From an uncultured bacterium (lineage in GTDB: Bacteria > Cyanobacteriota > Vampirovibrionia > Gastranaerophilales > Gastranaerophilaceae), in contig CASFXY010000012.1 in the NCBI GenBank assembly GCA_949298805.1, positions 1-41,914 of the forward strand: 41,914 nucleotides of DNA. Direction: 5' to 3'. This document shows, one piece after another, positions 22,675 through 32,050 of the stretch. Below the pieces are notes generated by a model. The model was given only the letters and a program-made list of their open reading frames with translations. It was not told the DNA's origin and made no database searches. The translations under genes were made by a program, and so were the position numbers. Each line of letters opens with the position of its first letter. The stretch's first letter is position 1.

Positions 22675-23776
22675 TAAAACTATTTTGGAAAAATATGCAC
22701 AAATTTTAGTTGATTATTCAACTAAAGTGCAAAAAGGTGACTTAGTGCTTATTAGAGCTGAAAGTTATCAATGCCAGCCGCTTGTCAAAGAGATATATAA
22801 AAGAATTCTTGAGCGTGGCGCAAACCCTATAGTAAGGTGTTCAATGGAAGGACTTGCAGAAGATTTTATCAAATATGCAAATGATGACCAGCTTGCTTTT
22901 GTTGACCCGATAACAAAATTGGAATATGAAAAAGTTGATAAATATATCTCTATAGGCGCACCTTTTAATGTAAAAAATATGGCAAAAGCGGATTCCAAAA
23001 AGATGGCTAAGCGTTCTGCAGCTACACGCGAACTTTCTACTCTTATGCTGAACAGGGCTGCTCAGGGTAAACTCAATTGGGTTATTGCGGATTATCCTAC
23101 GAATGCTTTGGCGCAAGAAGCTAAAATGTCTTTGGATGAGTATACTGATTTTATAATTAATGCTTGTTATTTGGATTTGGATAATCCTATTGAAAAGTGG
23201 CAGGAAATAGGTGCCGAGCAAGATAGACTTGTAAATCTTATGAATGGCGGTAAAAAACTGCATATTATTGGTGAAAAAACCGATATAACATTTAATGTAG
23301 AGGGTAGAAAATGGGTAAGCTGCTCGGGTTTAAATAATTTTCCCGATGGCGAAATCTTTACTTCTCCGGTTGAAGATAGCGCTTGTGGTGAAATTTATTT
23401 TGATTTTCCCGCAATTTATCGTGGCAACGAAGCTCATAAAATTTGGCTAAAACTGGAAAATGGTAAAGTTATTGATGCTAAAGCTGAAAAAGGCGAAGAT
23501 TTTCTTTTATCCATGCTTGATATGGATGCAGGAAGCAGATTTGTCGGCGAAATTGCAATTGGCACAAATGATAGAGTAAAAGAAGTTACAGGCAATATTT
23601 TATTTGACGAAAAAATTGGCGGTTCAATTCATATGGCACTTGGTGCCAGCTATCCTGAAACAGGCGGTAAAAATGAATCCGGTTTGCATTGGGATATAAT
23701 AAAAAACACAAAACATAATTCAAAAATATTCCTTGATGATAAATTAATTTATGAAAACGGCAAATTTGCGATTTAA
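22667..23776 (+). CDS. M29 family aminopeptidase
   Basis: The 369-residue protein belongs to the thermophilic-type (AmpS/PepS/aminopeptidase T) M29 metallopeptidases, which remove N-terminal residues with two metal ions. Expected ligands are visible: Glu in FPDGEIFTSP, Glu in GEIAIGTN, His in SIHMALGASYPETG, and His-Trp-Asp in GLHWD. The start is ATG 22667, with GGAGGAAGG just upstream. An earlier in-frame ATG at 22616 lies within lpxA and lacks such a site. It overlaps lpxA by 8 bases and is presumably co-transcribed, although its function is not tied to lipid A. Confidence 0.92.
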   Translation: MNNKTILEKYAQILVDYSTKVQKGDLVLIRAESYQCQPLVKEIYKRILERGANPIVRCSMEGLAEDFIKYANDDQLAFVDPITKLEYEKVDKYISIGAPFNVKNMAKADSKKMAKRSAATRELSTLMLNRAAQGKLNWVIADYPTNALAQEAKMSLDEYTDFIINACYLDLDNPIEKWQEIGAEQDRLVNLMNGGKKLHIIGEKTDITFNVEGRKWVSCSGLNNFPDGEIFTSPVEDSACGEIYFDFPAIYRGNEAHKIWLKLENGKVIDAKAEKGEDFLLSMLDMDAGSRFVGEIAIGTNDRVKEVTGNILFDEKIGGSIHMALGASYPETGGKNESGLHWDIIKNTKHNSKIFLDDKLIYENGKFAI

Positions 23777-23782
23777 ATTAAA

Positions 23783-24667
23783 ATGAAGCCTGACGACATT
23801 CTAAAACCTTATATTTTAAGTTTAGAGCAAAGTTTAAAAACTCTTGCGGAAGAAAACTCTAATGAATTAAAGGAAGAAATCGTCGGGTTTCTTTTTGCAA
23901 AATCAAAACGAATAAGACCTGTTTTTACTTATCTTTGCACTCTTTTATTAAATAAAGATATTGACGATGATATTCAAAATGTTGCCTTAAGTCTTGAACT
24001 TTTGCATAGTGCAACGCTTGTTCATGATGATATAATCGACGAAAGTCTTTTAAGGCGCGCTCAAGAGAGTTTCTATTCAAAACTCGGCTCAAAAAAAGCG
24101 GTTATTATTGGGGATTATCTTCTTTCGCTCAGTCTTTCAGTGCTTGCCCAAATAAAAAATATTCAAATTTTTGAAATATTTTCAAGGAATATTATAAATA
24201 CAATTAACGGTGAAATTAACCAATTTAATAAGCGTTTTAGCGTTCTAAGCGAGCATGATTATTTGAAAAAAACCGCTGCAAAAACAGCAAATCTTTTTGT
24301 TTGTGCTGCCCAATCAGTATGTGAGCTAAAAAATGCAAAAGATGAGCATAAAAAATCACTTGAAAATTTTGCATATAGTTTCGGAACGGTTTTTCAAATT
24401 AATAATGATGTAAAAAATTTGCTGTCGAATGCTGATGATATTTTAAACGGAATTTATACATTGCCGTATATTTATTTTAAGCAGGAAAATCCTTCTTGTG
24501 ATATAATTAAGGGTGATAAAAATTTAATAATTAAGTATGCAAAAAAAGCTCAGGATAAGGCAAGCGAAATAATGTCAAATGCGCTTAATGAATTAGATTT
24601 TACAAATAATATAAATGCAAAAAATATTTTAAATGATTTATGTTCAAGTCTTTTGAGGATGCAATGA
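23783..24667 (+). CDS. Polyprenyl synthetase family protein with an altered second Asp motif
   Basis: The 294-residue all-helical prenyl synthase should condense isopentenyl diphosphate with an allylic diphosphate. The first Asp-rich motif is intact (HDDIIDESLLRR, Asp82, Asp83, Asp86), and the KSKRIRPVF segment binds the isopentenyl substrate. The second motif, normally FQxxDDxxD, reads FQINNDVKN, so two of three Asp (positions 208 and 212) are Asn. That would weaken metal binding for isopentenyl diphosphate. It could be a slow enzyme, an enzyme with changed product, or a subunit of a pair. It lies in an envelope operon, overlapping lepB by ATGA. Confidence 0.85.
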   Translation: MKPDDILKPYILSLEQSLKTLAEENSNELKEEIVGFLFAKSKRIRPVFTYLCTLLLNKDIDDDIQNVALSLELLHSATLVHDDIIDESLLRRAQESFYSKLGSKKAVIIGDYLLSLSLSVLAQIKNIQIFEIFSRNIINTINGEINQFNKRFSVLSEHDYLKKTAAKTANLFVCAAQSVCELKNAKDEHKKSLENFAYSFGTVFQINNDVKNLLSNADDILNGIYTLPYIYFKQENPSCDIIKGDKNLIIKYAKKAQDKASEIMSNALNELDFTNNINAKNILNDLCSSLLRMQ

Positions 24668-25299
24668 AGAGAGAAGAATTTTTAAAAATTGCAAAAGATT
24701 TTATAAAAGAAACTGTAGAAACCCTTGTTTTTGTTATTGTTGCCGTAATTTTAATCAGATTTTTTATAGGCGAACTCAGATGGATTCCTTCAGGCTCGAT
24801 GCACCCTACATTAATAGAGAAGGACAGACTTTTTGTTGAAAAGGTTTCAAAAGTTGTTCGACCTCTTAAAAGAGGAGATATTGTTGTTTTTTATCCTCCG
24901 GATGAAAGACTCAAAAAGGATGTATTTTCTGTTTTTTCAAGACTTACGGGAATTTTTTGTCGTGATATAGCTTACATAAAAAGAATTGTCGGCATGGAGG
25001 GTGACAAATTTGAGATAAAACAAGATAAAGACGGCAATTGGTATGTATATATAAATGACATCCCGCTGGATGAACCTTATATTTTGTCAAAAACAGACTG
25101 GACTCCATGTCGCGATGATATGTATTGCGGACCCTTTGTGATACCGCAGGGGCAATATTTTATGATGGGCGATAACCGTGCAAACTCTCAAGACAGCCGT
25201 TTTTGGGGATTTTTACCCAAAGAAAGGGTTATAGGTCGTGCTTATTTTGTATTCTGGCCTTTAAACAGAATTGAAATGTTGAATAAGTATGCAAAATAG
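24664..25299 (+). CDS. lepB: Signal peptidase I
   Basis: This inner-membrane serine-lysine protease releases exported proteins from their signal peptides. From ATG 24664 it is 211 residues. One N-terminal membrane helix (about residues 13-33) precedes the catalytic Ser45 (PSGSMHP) and Lys106 (YIKRIVG), and the GDNRANSQDSR box is near the C-terminal third. I chose 24664 over ATG 24640 because it forms an ATGA overlap with the previous stop and has TGAGG upstream. Between Ser and Lys there is a small insert (SRLTGIFCRD). It is the last gene of the run that starts at 18948. Confidence 0.95.
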   Translation: MKREEFLKIAKDFIKETVETLVFVIVAVILIRFFIGELRWIPSGSMHPTLIEKDRLFVEKVSKVVRPLKRGDIVVFYPPDERLKKDVFSVFSRLTGIFCRDIAYIKRIVGMEGDKFEIKQDKDGNWYVYINDIPLDEPYILSKTDWTPCRDDMYCGPFVIPQGQYFMMGDNRANSQDSRFWGFLPKERVIGRAYFVFWPLNRIEMLNKYAK

Positions 25300-25335
25300 C
25301 TTGCTCGAACATTTGGAGTAATATTTATACATAAT

Positions 25336-25365
25336 TTGACATAGTAACTTGTTTTGTTGTCTAAT
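25336..25365 (+). promoter_or_regulatory. Candidate smc promoter
   Basis: TTGACA (25336-25341), an 18-base spacer and TCTAAT (25360-25365) lie 32 bases before the smc start, in the 98-base gap after lepB. Confidence 0.55.
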
Positions 25366-25397
25366 TATATTAACCGACTTGTCTTTGGAAGTTTTGA

Positions 25398-28300
25398 ATG
25401 CGTATTAAACAGTTAGAAATAGATAATTTTAAATCTTTTGCAAACCAAAACACTATTCCGTTTTTGGATGGATTTACCGTTGTTTCCGGACCTAACGGTT
25501 CAGGTAAAAGTAATATAATTGACTGTATTTTATTTGCTCTCGGTCTGTCTACTTCGCGCGAACTTCGTTCGGAACAAGGTTTGGGTGATTTAATTACAAC
25601 GCATAATAAACGAAATGAAGCATTTGTAAGGGTTACATTTGCGCTTGACGAGGACGATGAGAACGAACTTGCTGTTGCCAGAAAAATAAGAAAAACAGCA
25701 AGCGGTGTTCAAAGTATTTATTACATAAACGATAAACAATGTACTTATACTCAGGTTTTGAACGAACTTGAAAAATATAATATTACCCAAAACAGTTACA
25801 ATGTGATTATGCAAGGACATGTTACAACTATTGCAAACTGTAGTGCAAATGAGAGAAGAAAATACTTGGATGAAATAGCAGGAACTGCTGATTTCGACAG
25901 GAAAATTGCAGCCGCACAAAAAGAGCTTGAAACTGTTGAGCTGCGTGTTCAGAATTCATTGATTGTAAAAAATGAAAAAGATGCAAGACTTGAAGAATTA
26001 AAAGAAGAACGTGAAATTGCCCTTAAGTATAAAGCCTTAAATGACGAAAAAGCAGATTTGGAGGGCAAGGTAAGTATTATAAAATATTTTGACACAAAGC
26101 GTTCGTTAGACTTGGTTCATCAAAATATTTTAACTTCTACAAAAGAAATAAAAGTACAAAATACAAGATTAGACGAAATAAATTCAAAAATAGAAGATAA
26201 AAAGGTTAAATACAAAGAAATTTGTGATATGGTCCGCGCACAAGGGGAGGACAAGCAGCTTGAAGTAAAAAAATTGCTTGAAGAAAAAAAAGGGGAAATA
26301 AGCCGCAAAGAAACTTCAATTGCGCATAGTGACAAACTTATTTTGGATAACAAGAAGACTGCGGAAAATGCAAAAAACGGTATTGAAAATTTAACTAAAA
26401 AAAAGGAAGATATACTAAAAGCAATAGAAGAAAAAGAGCGGCTTATTAAAACGCGCGAAAGTGAGCTGGAGAATAAAAAAGCCGAACTCGCACAAATTCT
26501 CCTTGAAATGTCCGGCCTTAATAAGACTGCTGATGAACATATTGAGCGCAGAAACTTTTTAAGAAAAGAATCGGATACTTTAAAAGATAGAGAAACTGAG
26601 CTTATAAAAACAAAACTCCCGCTTGAAAATGAACTTTCAAATCTTCGTAAAGAATTGGGCGAAACAAATAAAAAAATACAGGAGTTGGAAGAAGGGCAGA
26701 AAACCTTTGACGATAAGCGTGACAAGTTAGAGCTTCAAATACAAACGCTTCAAAAGGAGCTTGAAGATTGCAAAACACTTCAAAAAGTTACTTTTGATGA
26801 TTTGGATAAAACTCGAACGCAATTGCAGGATTTAGAACACAATATTCAGCTTTCACACAGAAAAATTGCAACACTTGAAGCCAACAAGCAAGCATACAAG
26901 ACAATGACTTTGGGCGCAGGTGTGGAAACAGTTATGAATGCTCATTTGGAAGGTGTACATGCGCCTTTAATGCAATTGGCGGAAGTGGAAGGCGAATACA
27001 GTGATGCAATTGATGTTGCAATGGGTGCTCGATCCAGATTCGTTGTTGTGGAAGATGAAAATGTTGCAGCACGAGCCATTCAAATTTTAAAATCACAAGG
27101 TCGTGACAGGGCGACATTTTTGCCTTTGAATAAAATTAAAAAAGCACCATCTCGCTTATCTTTGCCAAAAGATGAAGGAGTTATTGATTTTGCTATAAAC
27201 CTAATAGATTTTGATGATAAATATATTGATGCTTTTTATTTTGCGCTTGGTGAAACGGTTGTTGTTGAGAGTCTTGATTGTGCAAAAAAATTAATGAGTA
27301 AATACCGAGTTGTTACGCTTGAGGGTGATATATTTGAAAAAACAGGTGCAATTACAGGTGGCGCAAGAAAAAGAGCAACCTCGGCTTTTGGAAAAGCGGA
27401 GGACAGGGAACTTGAAACATTTAAAAAACGCTTAAAAGCTTTTGAAATTGAATATGGCGAGTTGGAACAAAAAAGAAATACATTAGATAAACGTCTTGAA
27501 CAAGTAAGGGTTGATTTTTCAAATGCATCAAATGTTTATAACAGTGCAAAATATGAACTTCAAAATCTGATTAAAGTTAATTCAGGTGCCAAAGAGGCTA
27601 TTGAAAAAGGCTATGCAAGAATAAACGAAATCACTCCAAAAATCAAGGAAAACGAGAAAAAACTTGACTCTATGGAAGCACGACATGTCGAACTGCTTGA
27701 CAAAATTGCCGGTATTCAAAACGAAATAGAGGAAGTTGAAAAATTAATAGATGAGGGTGAACTTAAAGAGTTGAAAGAAAAAACTCAGGGTGTTGAAAAT
27801 GAAATTAAAAATTTCGAACGCGAAATTTTAAATATCCAAAATGATATTGAAAAAGAAAAAAACAATATTAAATTTCATGATATGAGTATCAAGCAAAGAC
27901 AAGAAGACATTATTCGCACAAGTGACGAGAATGAAAAGCTTGAACAGGACAAGAAAAAATATGCCAAGGAAATAGAAGAATTAACGGTTATTTTAAAAGA
28001 GTATGAACAAAAAATAGAAGAACTGGGCAAAAATCTGGTAGAATTTCAGAAACAGCGTGATGATGCCCAAAATGAGCTTTTAGAATTAGAAAAAACAAAA
28101 AGCAATACCGAGATAGAACTCGAAAGGATAAACGAGCAAATAGAAAGCTCGAAAGCCAGAAGACGTGAACTTGAGCCTGTGCTTGAACAAACAGCTAAAG
28201 AGCTTGAACAATCGGGAATTAACCCCAAAGAAGTTGAGCCGACAGAAATTTCTTTGGATGAGATTAATTCCAAAATTCAAAAACTGCAAAAGAAAATGGA

Positions 28301-28925
28301 AGCATTAGGGCTGGTTAATATGCGGGCAATTAATGATTACGATAATGTTGCAAATGCCCTGAATGAATTGACTCAAAGAATTGAAACCCTTGAGAAAGAA
28401 CGTATTGAAATATTTGAACGCATGAAGGGGTATGAAGTAAATAAAAAAGAAGAATTCTTTAAAACTTTTAATGCGGTAAATCAAAACTTTAAGGATATAT
28501 TCCCAATGCTCTCTGAAGGAGAAGGCGAACTTGTTTTGGAAAATCAAAATGATCCTTTTGCCGGCGGGCTTGTCTTTAAGGCAAGTATTAGAGATAAGAA
28601 AAATCAAAAGCTTGCCGCCATGTCCGGCGGAGAAAAAACTTTAACGGCACTTGCATTTGTATTTGCTGTACAAAGATATATGCCTGCACCATTTTACGCA
28701 TTTGATGAGGTAGATATGCATTTGGATGGTCCTAACGTTGAAAAACTGGCTAAAATGATTAATATACAGGCAAAGCAAACACAATTTATTGTTGTAAGTT
28801 TGAGAAAACCAATGATTGACTCTGCTGACAGAATGATTGGTGTTACTCAAAGGGGTAAAGGAATAACAAAAATTTCAGGTGTCGGATTAAAGGAAGATAT
28901 AACCGAAGAAGCAGGGATAGCATAA
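25398..28925 (+). CDS. smc: Chromosome condensation ATPase SMC
   Basis: The 1175-residue protein is a full-length bacterial SMC. The N-terminal head carries Walker A GPNGSGKSN (residues 31-39). Two long coiled coils (about 165-500 and 670-1020) flank a hinge around residues 505-660 that includes ATFLPL and the GAITGG end. The C-terminal head carries the ABC signature MSGGEKTLTALAF (1075-1087) and Walker B FYAFDEVD (Asp1103, Glu1104). It extrudes DNA loops for chromosome segregation with ScpA and ScpB, whose genes follow directly. The ATG has only weak ribosome-binding sequence. Confidence 0.98.
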   Translation: MRIKQLEIDNFKSFANQNTIPFLDGFTVVSGPNGSGKSNIIDCILFALGLSTSRELRSEQGLGDLITTHNKRNEAFVRVTFALDEDDENELAVARKIRKTASGVQSIYYINDKQCTYTQVLNELEKYNITQNSYNVIMQGHVTTIANCSANERRKYLDEIAGTADFDRKIAAAQKELETVELRVQNSLIVKNEKDARLEELKEEREIALKYKALNDEKADLEGKVSIIKYFDTKRSLDLVHQNILTSTKEIKVQNTRLDEINSKIEDKKVKYKEICDMVRAQGEDKQLEVKKLLEEKKGEISRKETSIAHSDKLILDNKKTAENAKNGIENLTKKKEDILKAIEEKERLIKTRESELENKKAELAQILLEMSGLNKTADEHIERRNFLRKESDTLKDRETELIKTKLPLENELSNLRKELGETNKKIQELEEGQKTFDDKRDKLELQIQTLQKELEDCKTLQKVTFDDLDKTRTQLQDLEHNIQLSHRKIATLEANKQAYKTMTLGAGVETVMNAHLEGVHAPLMQLAEVEGEYSDAIDVAMGARSRFVVVEDENVAARAIQILKSQGRDRATFLPLNKIKKAPSRLSLPKDEGVIDFAINLIDFDDKYIDAFYFALGETVVVESLDCAKKLMSKYRVVTLEGDIFEKTGAITGGARKRATSAFGKAEDRELETFKKRLKAFEIEYGELEQKRNTLDKRLEQVRVDFSNASNVYNSAKYELQNLIKVNSGAKEAIEKGYARINEITPKIKENEKKLDSMEARHVELLDKIAGIQNEIEEVEKLIDEGELKELKEKTQGVENEIKNFEREILNIQNDIEKEKNNIKFHDMSIKQRQEDIIRTSDENEKLEQDKKKYAKEIEELTVILKEYEQKIEELGKNLVEFQKQRDDAQNELLELEKTKSNTEIELERINEQIESSKARRRELEPVLEQTAKELEQSGINPKEVEPTEISLDEINSKIQKLQKKMEALGLVNMRAINDYDNVANALNELTQRIETLEKERIEIFERMKGYEVNKKEEFFKTFNAVNQNFKDIFPMLSEGEGELVLENQNDPFAGGLVFKASIRDKKNQKLAAMSGGEKTLTALAFVFAVQRYMPAPFYAFDEVDMHLDGPNVEKLAKMINIQAKQTQFIVVSLRKPMIDSADRMIGVTQRGKGITKISGVGLKEDITEEAGIA

Positions 28926-28926
28926 G

Positions 28927-29808
28927 ATGAACAACAGTGTTGAAAATTTTTACGGAAATAATAGCGAAGTTTTGGAAAATGTTGCAAATTTAGACTCTAC
29001 TTTTGATTTTGGTTCAAATGCGGAATTTATTTCAAGAAACTCTGTTCAAAAAGATGTAAAGGTTGATACCATTGAAATACTTGTTGATTTGGCGCGTTGC
29101 GGCAAGATAGACCCTTGGAATATAGATATTGTTGATTTATATGACAAGTATATGAAACGTTTGAGTGAATTAAATATAAAGGATTTAAAATCAGTAGGCA
29201 GAGCACTTTTATTTGCATCTATTTTGTTAAGGCTAAAGTCAAATATTATTGAAGGTATTACCCTTGATGATCTTGAAACAAGAGAAGATGAATTTTTGGA
29301 TGATGATGGCTTTGAGGCGCAATATGAAGAAGAACAACTGCAACTGCCATCTTCAAATGTAATTTCTTTTGATGAAGTATTACAAAGGCGTACAAGTGTC
29401 AGGTTGAACCGTAACAGGAATGTAACCTTGAAAGATTTGATACGTCATTTGGAATTTTATGAGCAATTGGAGAAAAAACAAAGTATTAAAAATGCTCTTG
29501 AGCGCCAAAAAAGAAGGGTTCGTGATTATTCCAAATTAAAAGCAAAAGATATTTTAAATCTGGCGCATGATGAATACATTGAAACAGTTGTAGAAAAAAT
29601 GCGTCAAAATTTAGAGCAGATTTTTAAAAAGGAAGAAAAGATAGAACTTCGCGAACTGACACTTTTAGGATTTGACAAAAGTAGTGCATATATTGCAATT
29701 TTATTTCTTATGTCAAAAAACGAAGTTGATATTATCCAAAATAATTTTTATGGCAAATTATATGTAACAAAAGCACAAAAGTCCGCGGAGGAAGAAGTTG
29801 CAAGCTGA
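28927..29808 (+). CDS. scpA: Segregation and condensation protein A (kleisin)
   Basis: The 293-residue kleisin bridges the SMC heads. The N-terminal domain has the ScpA signature TIEILVDLARCGKIDPWNID, then IVDLYDKYMKRL and ASILLRLKS. An acidic linker (EDEFLDDDGFEAQYEEEQ) and a C-terminal winged helix (LTLLGFDKSSAYIAILFLMS) follow. It carries an N-terminal extension of about 40 residues, rich in Asn and Ser, that most family members lack. It starts one base after the smc stop and overlaps scpB by 11 bases, so the three subunits are translated together. Confidence 0.95.
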   Translation: MNNSVENFYGNNSEVLENVANLDSTFDFGSNAEFISRNSVQKDVKVDTIEILVDLARCGKIDPWNIDIVDLYDKYMKRLSELNIKDLKSVGRALLFASILLRLKSNIIEGITLDDLETREDEFLDDDGFEAQYEEEQLQLPSSNVISFDEVLQRRTSVRLNRNRNVTLKDLIRHLEFYEQLEKKQSIKNALERQKRRVRDYSKLKAKDILNLAHDEYIETVVEKMRQNLEQIFKKEEKIELRELTLLGFDKSSAYIAILFLMSKNEVDIIQNNFYGKLYVTKAQKSAEEEVAS

Positions 29809-30328
29809 AGAAGTAAATGAAATTAGTAATCTGAAGGCAAAAATTGAAGCTGTATTATTTGTGACAGCAAGAGCCATGCAGCCATCCGAAATAGCTGAAC
29901 TTTTGTCTGTGCGTGAGGATGAAGTTGAAAGCGCTCTTTTGGATTTAATGTTTGATTATTCATCGCGCGAGGGTGCTCTTGAAATAGATGACGAGGACGG
30001 CTATATAATTCAAGTTCGTGCAGAGCATCTTGATATTGTTGAAAAACTTTGCCCTGTTGATTTGAAACCGGCAGTATTGAAAACTTTAACGGTAATTGCA
30101 CTTAAAGAACCCATAAGACAATCCGCACTCAAAGAGTTACGCTCTAATGCATACGAACATGTAGCAGAACTTGTCGAAAAAGGTCTTATTTCGCGTACAA
30201 AAGATAGAAATGGCAGGTCGTACAATCTTAAGACAACTCCAAAATTTGCCGAATATTTTAAGCTCAAAGGAGATGCAAAAACTCTTGCCAAGTTGTTGGA
30301 TTCAAGTAAGGAATTAAAAGAATTATAA
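29798..30328 (+). CDS. scpB: Segregation and condensation protein B
   Basis: The 176-residue protein has two winged-helix domains: KIEAVLFVTARAMQPSEIAE and later LKTLTVIALKEPIRQSALKELR. These dimerise and stabilise the ScpA-SMC complex. The start is TTG 29798, preceded at good spacing by GCGGAGG inside the end of scpA. No ATG gives a sensible N-terminus. It closes the smc-scpA-scpB operon. No terminator is visible before the ferredoxin promoter. Confidence 0.94.
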   Translation: MQAEEVNEISNLKAKIEAVLFVTARAMQPSEIAELLSVREDEVESALLDLMFDYSSREGALEIDDEDGYIIQVRAEHLDIVEKLCPVDLKPAVLKTLTVIALKEPIRQSALKELRSNAYEHVAELVEKGLISRTKDRNGRSYNLKTTPKFAEYFKLKGDAKTLAKLLDSSKELKEL

Positions 30329-30336
30329 TTTTAATG

Positions 30337-30366
30337 TTGCATTTTACAGGCTTTTTTTAGTATAAT
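30337..30366 (+). promoter_or_regulatory. Ferredoxin promoter
   Basis: TTGCAT (30337-30342), an 18-base spacer and a perfect TATAAT (30361-30366) lie 48 bases before the ferredoxin start. Confidence 0.65.
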
Positions 30367-30414
30367 TTTAATTGTCTTAATAGACATTGATATTAAGTTT
30401 TTAAGGAGAACAAA

Positions 30415-30594
30415 ATGAAAGTTAAAATCGAAGAAGGCTGCATAGCTTGTGGCGCATGCGAATCATTCTGCCCTGACGTATTCAAAGTAGAAGATGTTGC
30501 AACTGTAAATGAAGCAGGTGTTGCAGGCAATGAAGACTGTGTTAAGGAAGCTGCAGATGCTTGCCCTGTAAGTGTTATTTCGGTTGAAGAATAA
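30415..30594 (+). CDS. Ferredoxin, single [4Fe-4S] cluster type
   Basis: The 59-residue protein starts MKVKIEEGCIACGACESFCP and ends DACPVSVISVEE. Cys9, Cys12 and Cys15 plus the late Cys of ACPVS should bind one [4Fe-4S] cluster. Cys19 and the Cys in EDCVKEA match the disulfide pair of the Thermotoga-type ferredoxin, which it resembles along its length. It is a low-potential electron carrier, in keeping with the anaerobic enzymes nearby. AAGGAG lies 6 bases before the ATG. It is a single-gene unit with its own promoter and terminator. Confidence 0.95.
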   Translation: MKVKIEEGCIACGACESFCPDVFKVEDVATVNEAGVAGNEDCVKEAADACPVSVISVEE

Positions 30595-30609
30595 GAATAT
30601 TTTATTGAT

Positions 30610-30649
30610 AAGTTGCGCCTTTGGTTTATTCCTTAGGCGCAACTTTTTC
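30610..30649 (+). terminator. Ferredoxin terminator overlapping the convergent gene
   Basis: AAGTTGCGCCT (30610-30620) and AGGCGCAACTT (30635-30645) form a perfect 11-bp stem with a 14-base loop and a following T-run. The stop codon of the convergent minus-strand gene (30626-30628) lies in the loop, so the right arm also encodes that protein's last residues. Confidence 0.9.
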
Positions 30650-31984
30650 TTTAATTTCACTTATAGTCTTATCCAGAGTAGGTATTTCAAGTTCTTGACT
30701 TGTTATATTATGTCTTTTTTGGTATTCTTTATTTATTAACTTACCTATGGTATTTGCAACAAAAGTAGTAATTGCGCCGAATGCCAAAGCTTTTATTCCG
30801 GTGTACATTTTCATAGTTGCAAATGTTGTTGATAGCATACCAAGACCCAAGGGAACACCTGTGGTTAGCGCTGCTTCTACTCTTTGGTTTTTATCTTCGG
30901 CTTGCGCAAGATAAAGCCCAAGTAATCCTGTTGTACTTATCATTCCCAAAATATCGTTTGGTGCGCTGCCTATTTTTACATCACGAATTTTATCAAAAAG
31001 GTCATTGCCTTCCGTTCTTATGGCATTGTTTAATGTTTTTTGCGCATTTGTTTTTGCTTTTAAGATTTCTTCTATTGTTTTTTTGTCGAATTTGGCAGAA
31101 AGTGCCTCAATAATTTCGTCATCCAATTCTAAAATTTCATCGCGTATTTTGCCTAAATCATAAATGTAATCAGATTTTTGTTTTTTCACCATATTTTCTG
31201 CGACAAATTCGCCAAAACCCTTAAAATCGCGTTTTGTAAGAGCTTTTTTAATAAGCTCTGTAAATTTATCTCTTACTTCGATGCATATTCCCCTTTTGCC
31301 TACGCCGTCCATTATTTCTTCAATTTTCGCAGCTTTTTGAGCTACGTTTTCGGGTCCAAAATGTTTGCTTAAAAGTTTTGTTCTTTTCTCAATTAACTCT
31401 GCTATATCATCACATTGCACTTCCCTGAGAAGTTCTGTAATTTTTTTATCAAAACGTGCATAAGCACTGTTTGCATGTTTGTATGCACTTTGAGTCATGC
31501 CAATACCTGTTTGTATGTATATATTTGAAGTATGACGTGCAAATCCTCTCAAGAAAGGGATTTTATCTAAGAATGGCAATAAATAACAGTCTTTAATGTT
31601 TGCTGTGTTATTAAGAAAATTAGTAATTTTGAGCATTTTATTTTCTTTTGTGCTCAAAGTTGCATTTTCTTTTAGTTTTGTCATATTAAGAATATTGCTT
31701 CCTTCTTGAATATTTAATTTTTTTTCAAGAATATTTTTAATTTTTTTGTTTAGTCCGCGCGCTTTTGTTAGAACACCCAAGAGTGTAATCAGAGAAGCTA
31801 TTCCTAATGCTGATGTTGCGATTAAAATATTTTTTGACTTTTTATTATTTTTGTTTTGAATTTCAAGTGTATTTTTCTGTGTTTCAAAATTGTCTTTTTC
31901 CGCCTTAACAGTATTGGAAAAAGTTATATATTTCGGATTAAAATTATAATTACTTATATTTTGTGATAATACTTTTTGAACCAT
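30626..31984 (-). CDS. Hypothetical membrane protein
   Basis: I do not recognise a family. From ATG 31984 the product has 452 residues; the frame is open from 32023 but the later start (MVQKVLSQN) has an AAGG upstream. Residues 1-50 are polar with several Asn. A hydrophobic helix follows (NILIATSALGIASLITLLGV), then a long charged helical middle, and a C-terminal hydrophobic part with two or three possible helices (ILGMISTTGLLGLYLA; VPLGLGMLSTTFATMKMY; IKALAFGAITTFVANTIG). There is no cleavable signal peptide. It is probably lineage-specific. Its end shares DNA with the ferredoxin terminator. Confidence 0.7.
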   Translation of the reverse strand: MVQKVLSQNISNYNFNPKYITFSNTVKAEKDNFETQKNTLEIQNKNNKKSKNILIATSALGIASLITLLGVLTKARGLNKKIKNILEKKLNIQEGSNILNMTKLKENATLSTKENKMLKITNFLNNTANIKDCYLLPFLDKIPFLRGFARHTSNIYIQTGIGMTQSAYKHANSAYARFDKKITELLREVQCDDIAELIEKRTKLLSKHFGPENVAQKAAKIEEIMDGVGKRGICIEVRDKFTELIKKALTKRDFKGFGEFVAENMVKKQKSDYIYDLGKIRDEILELDDEIIEALSAKFDKKTIEEILKAKTNAQKTLNNAIRTEGNDLFDKIRDVKIGSAPNDILGMISTTGLLGLYLAQAEDKNQRVEAALTTGVPLGLGMLSTTFATMKMYTGIKALAFGAITTFVANTIGKLINKEYQKRHNITSQELEIPTLDKTISEIKEKVAPKE

Positions 31985-32050
31985 AACCTTGCAAGATACA
32001 ATTACACATACATATAAAAACAATAAGAATATAAAAATTGCTTTTTGATA

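Noticed and set aside
26120-26725. 201-codon minus-strand frame inside smc
   Set aside because: It is a Ser/Phe-rich shadow of the coiled-coil coding sequence, with no ribosome-binding site or family resemblance.
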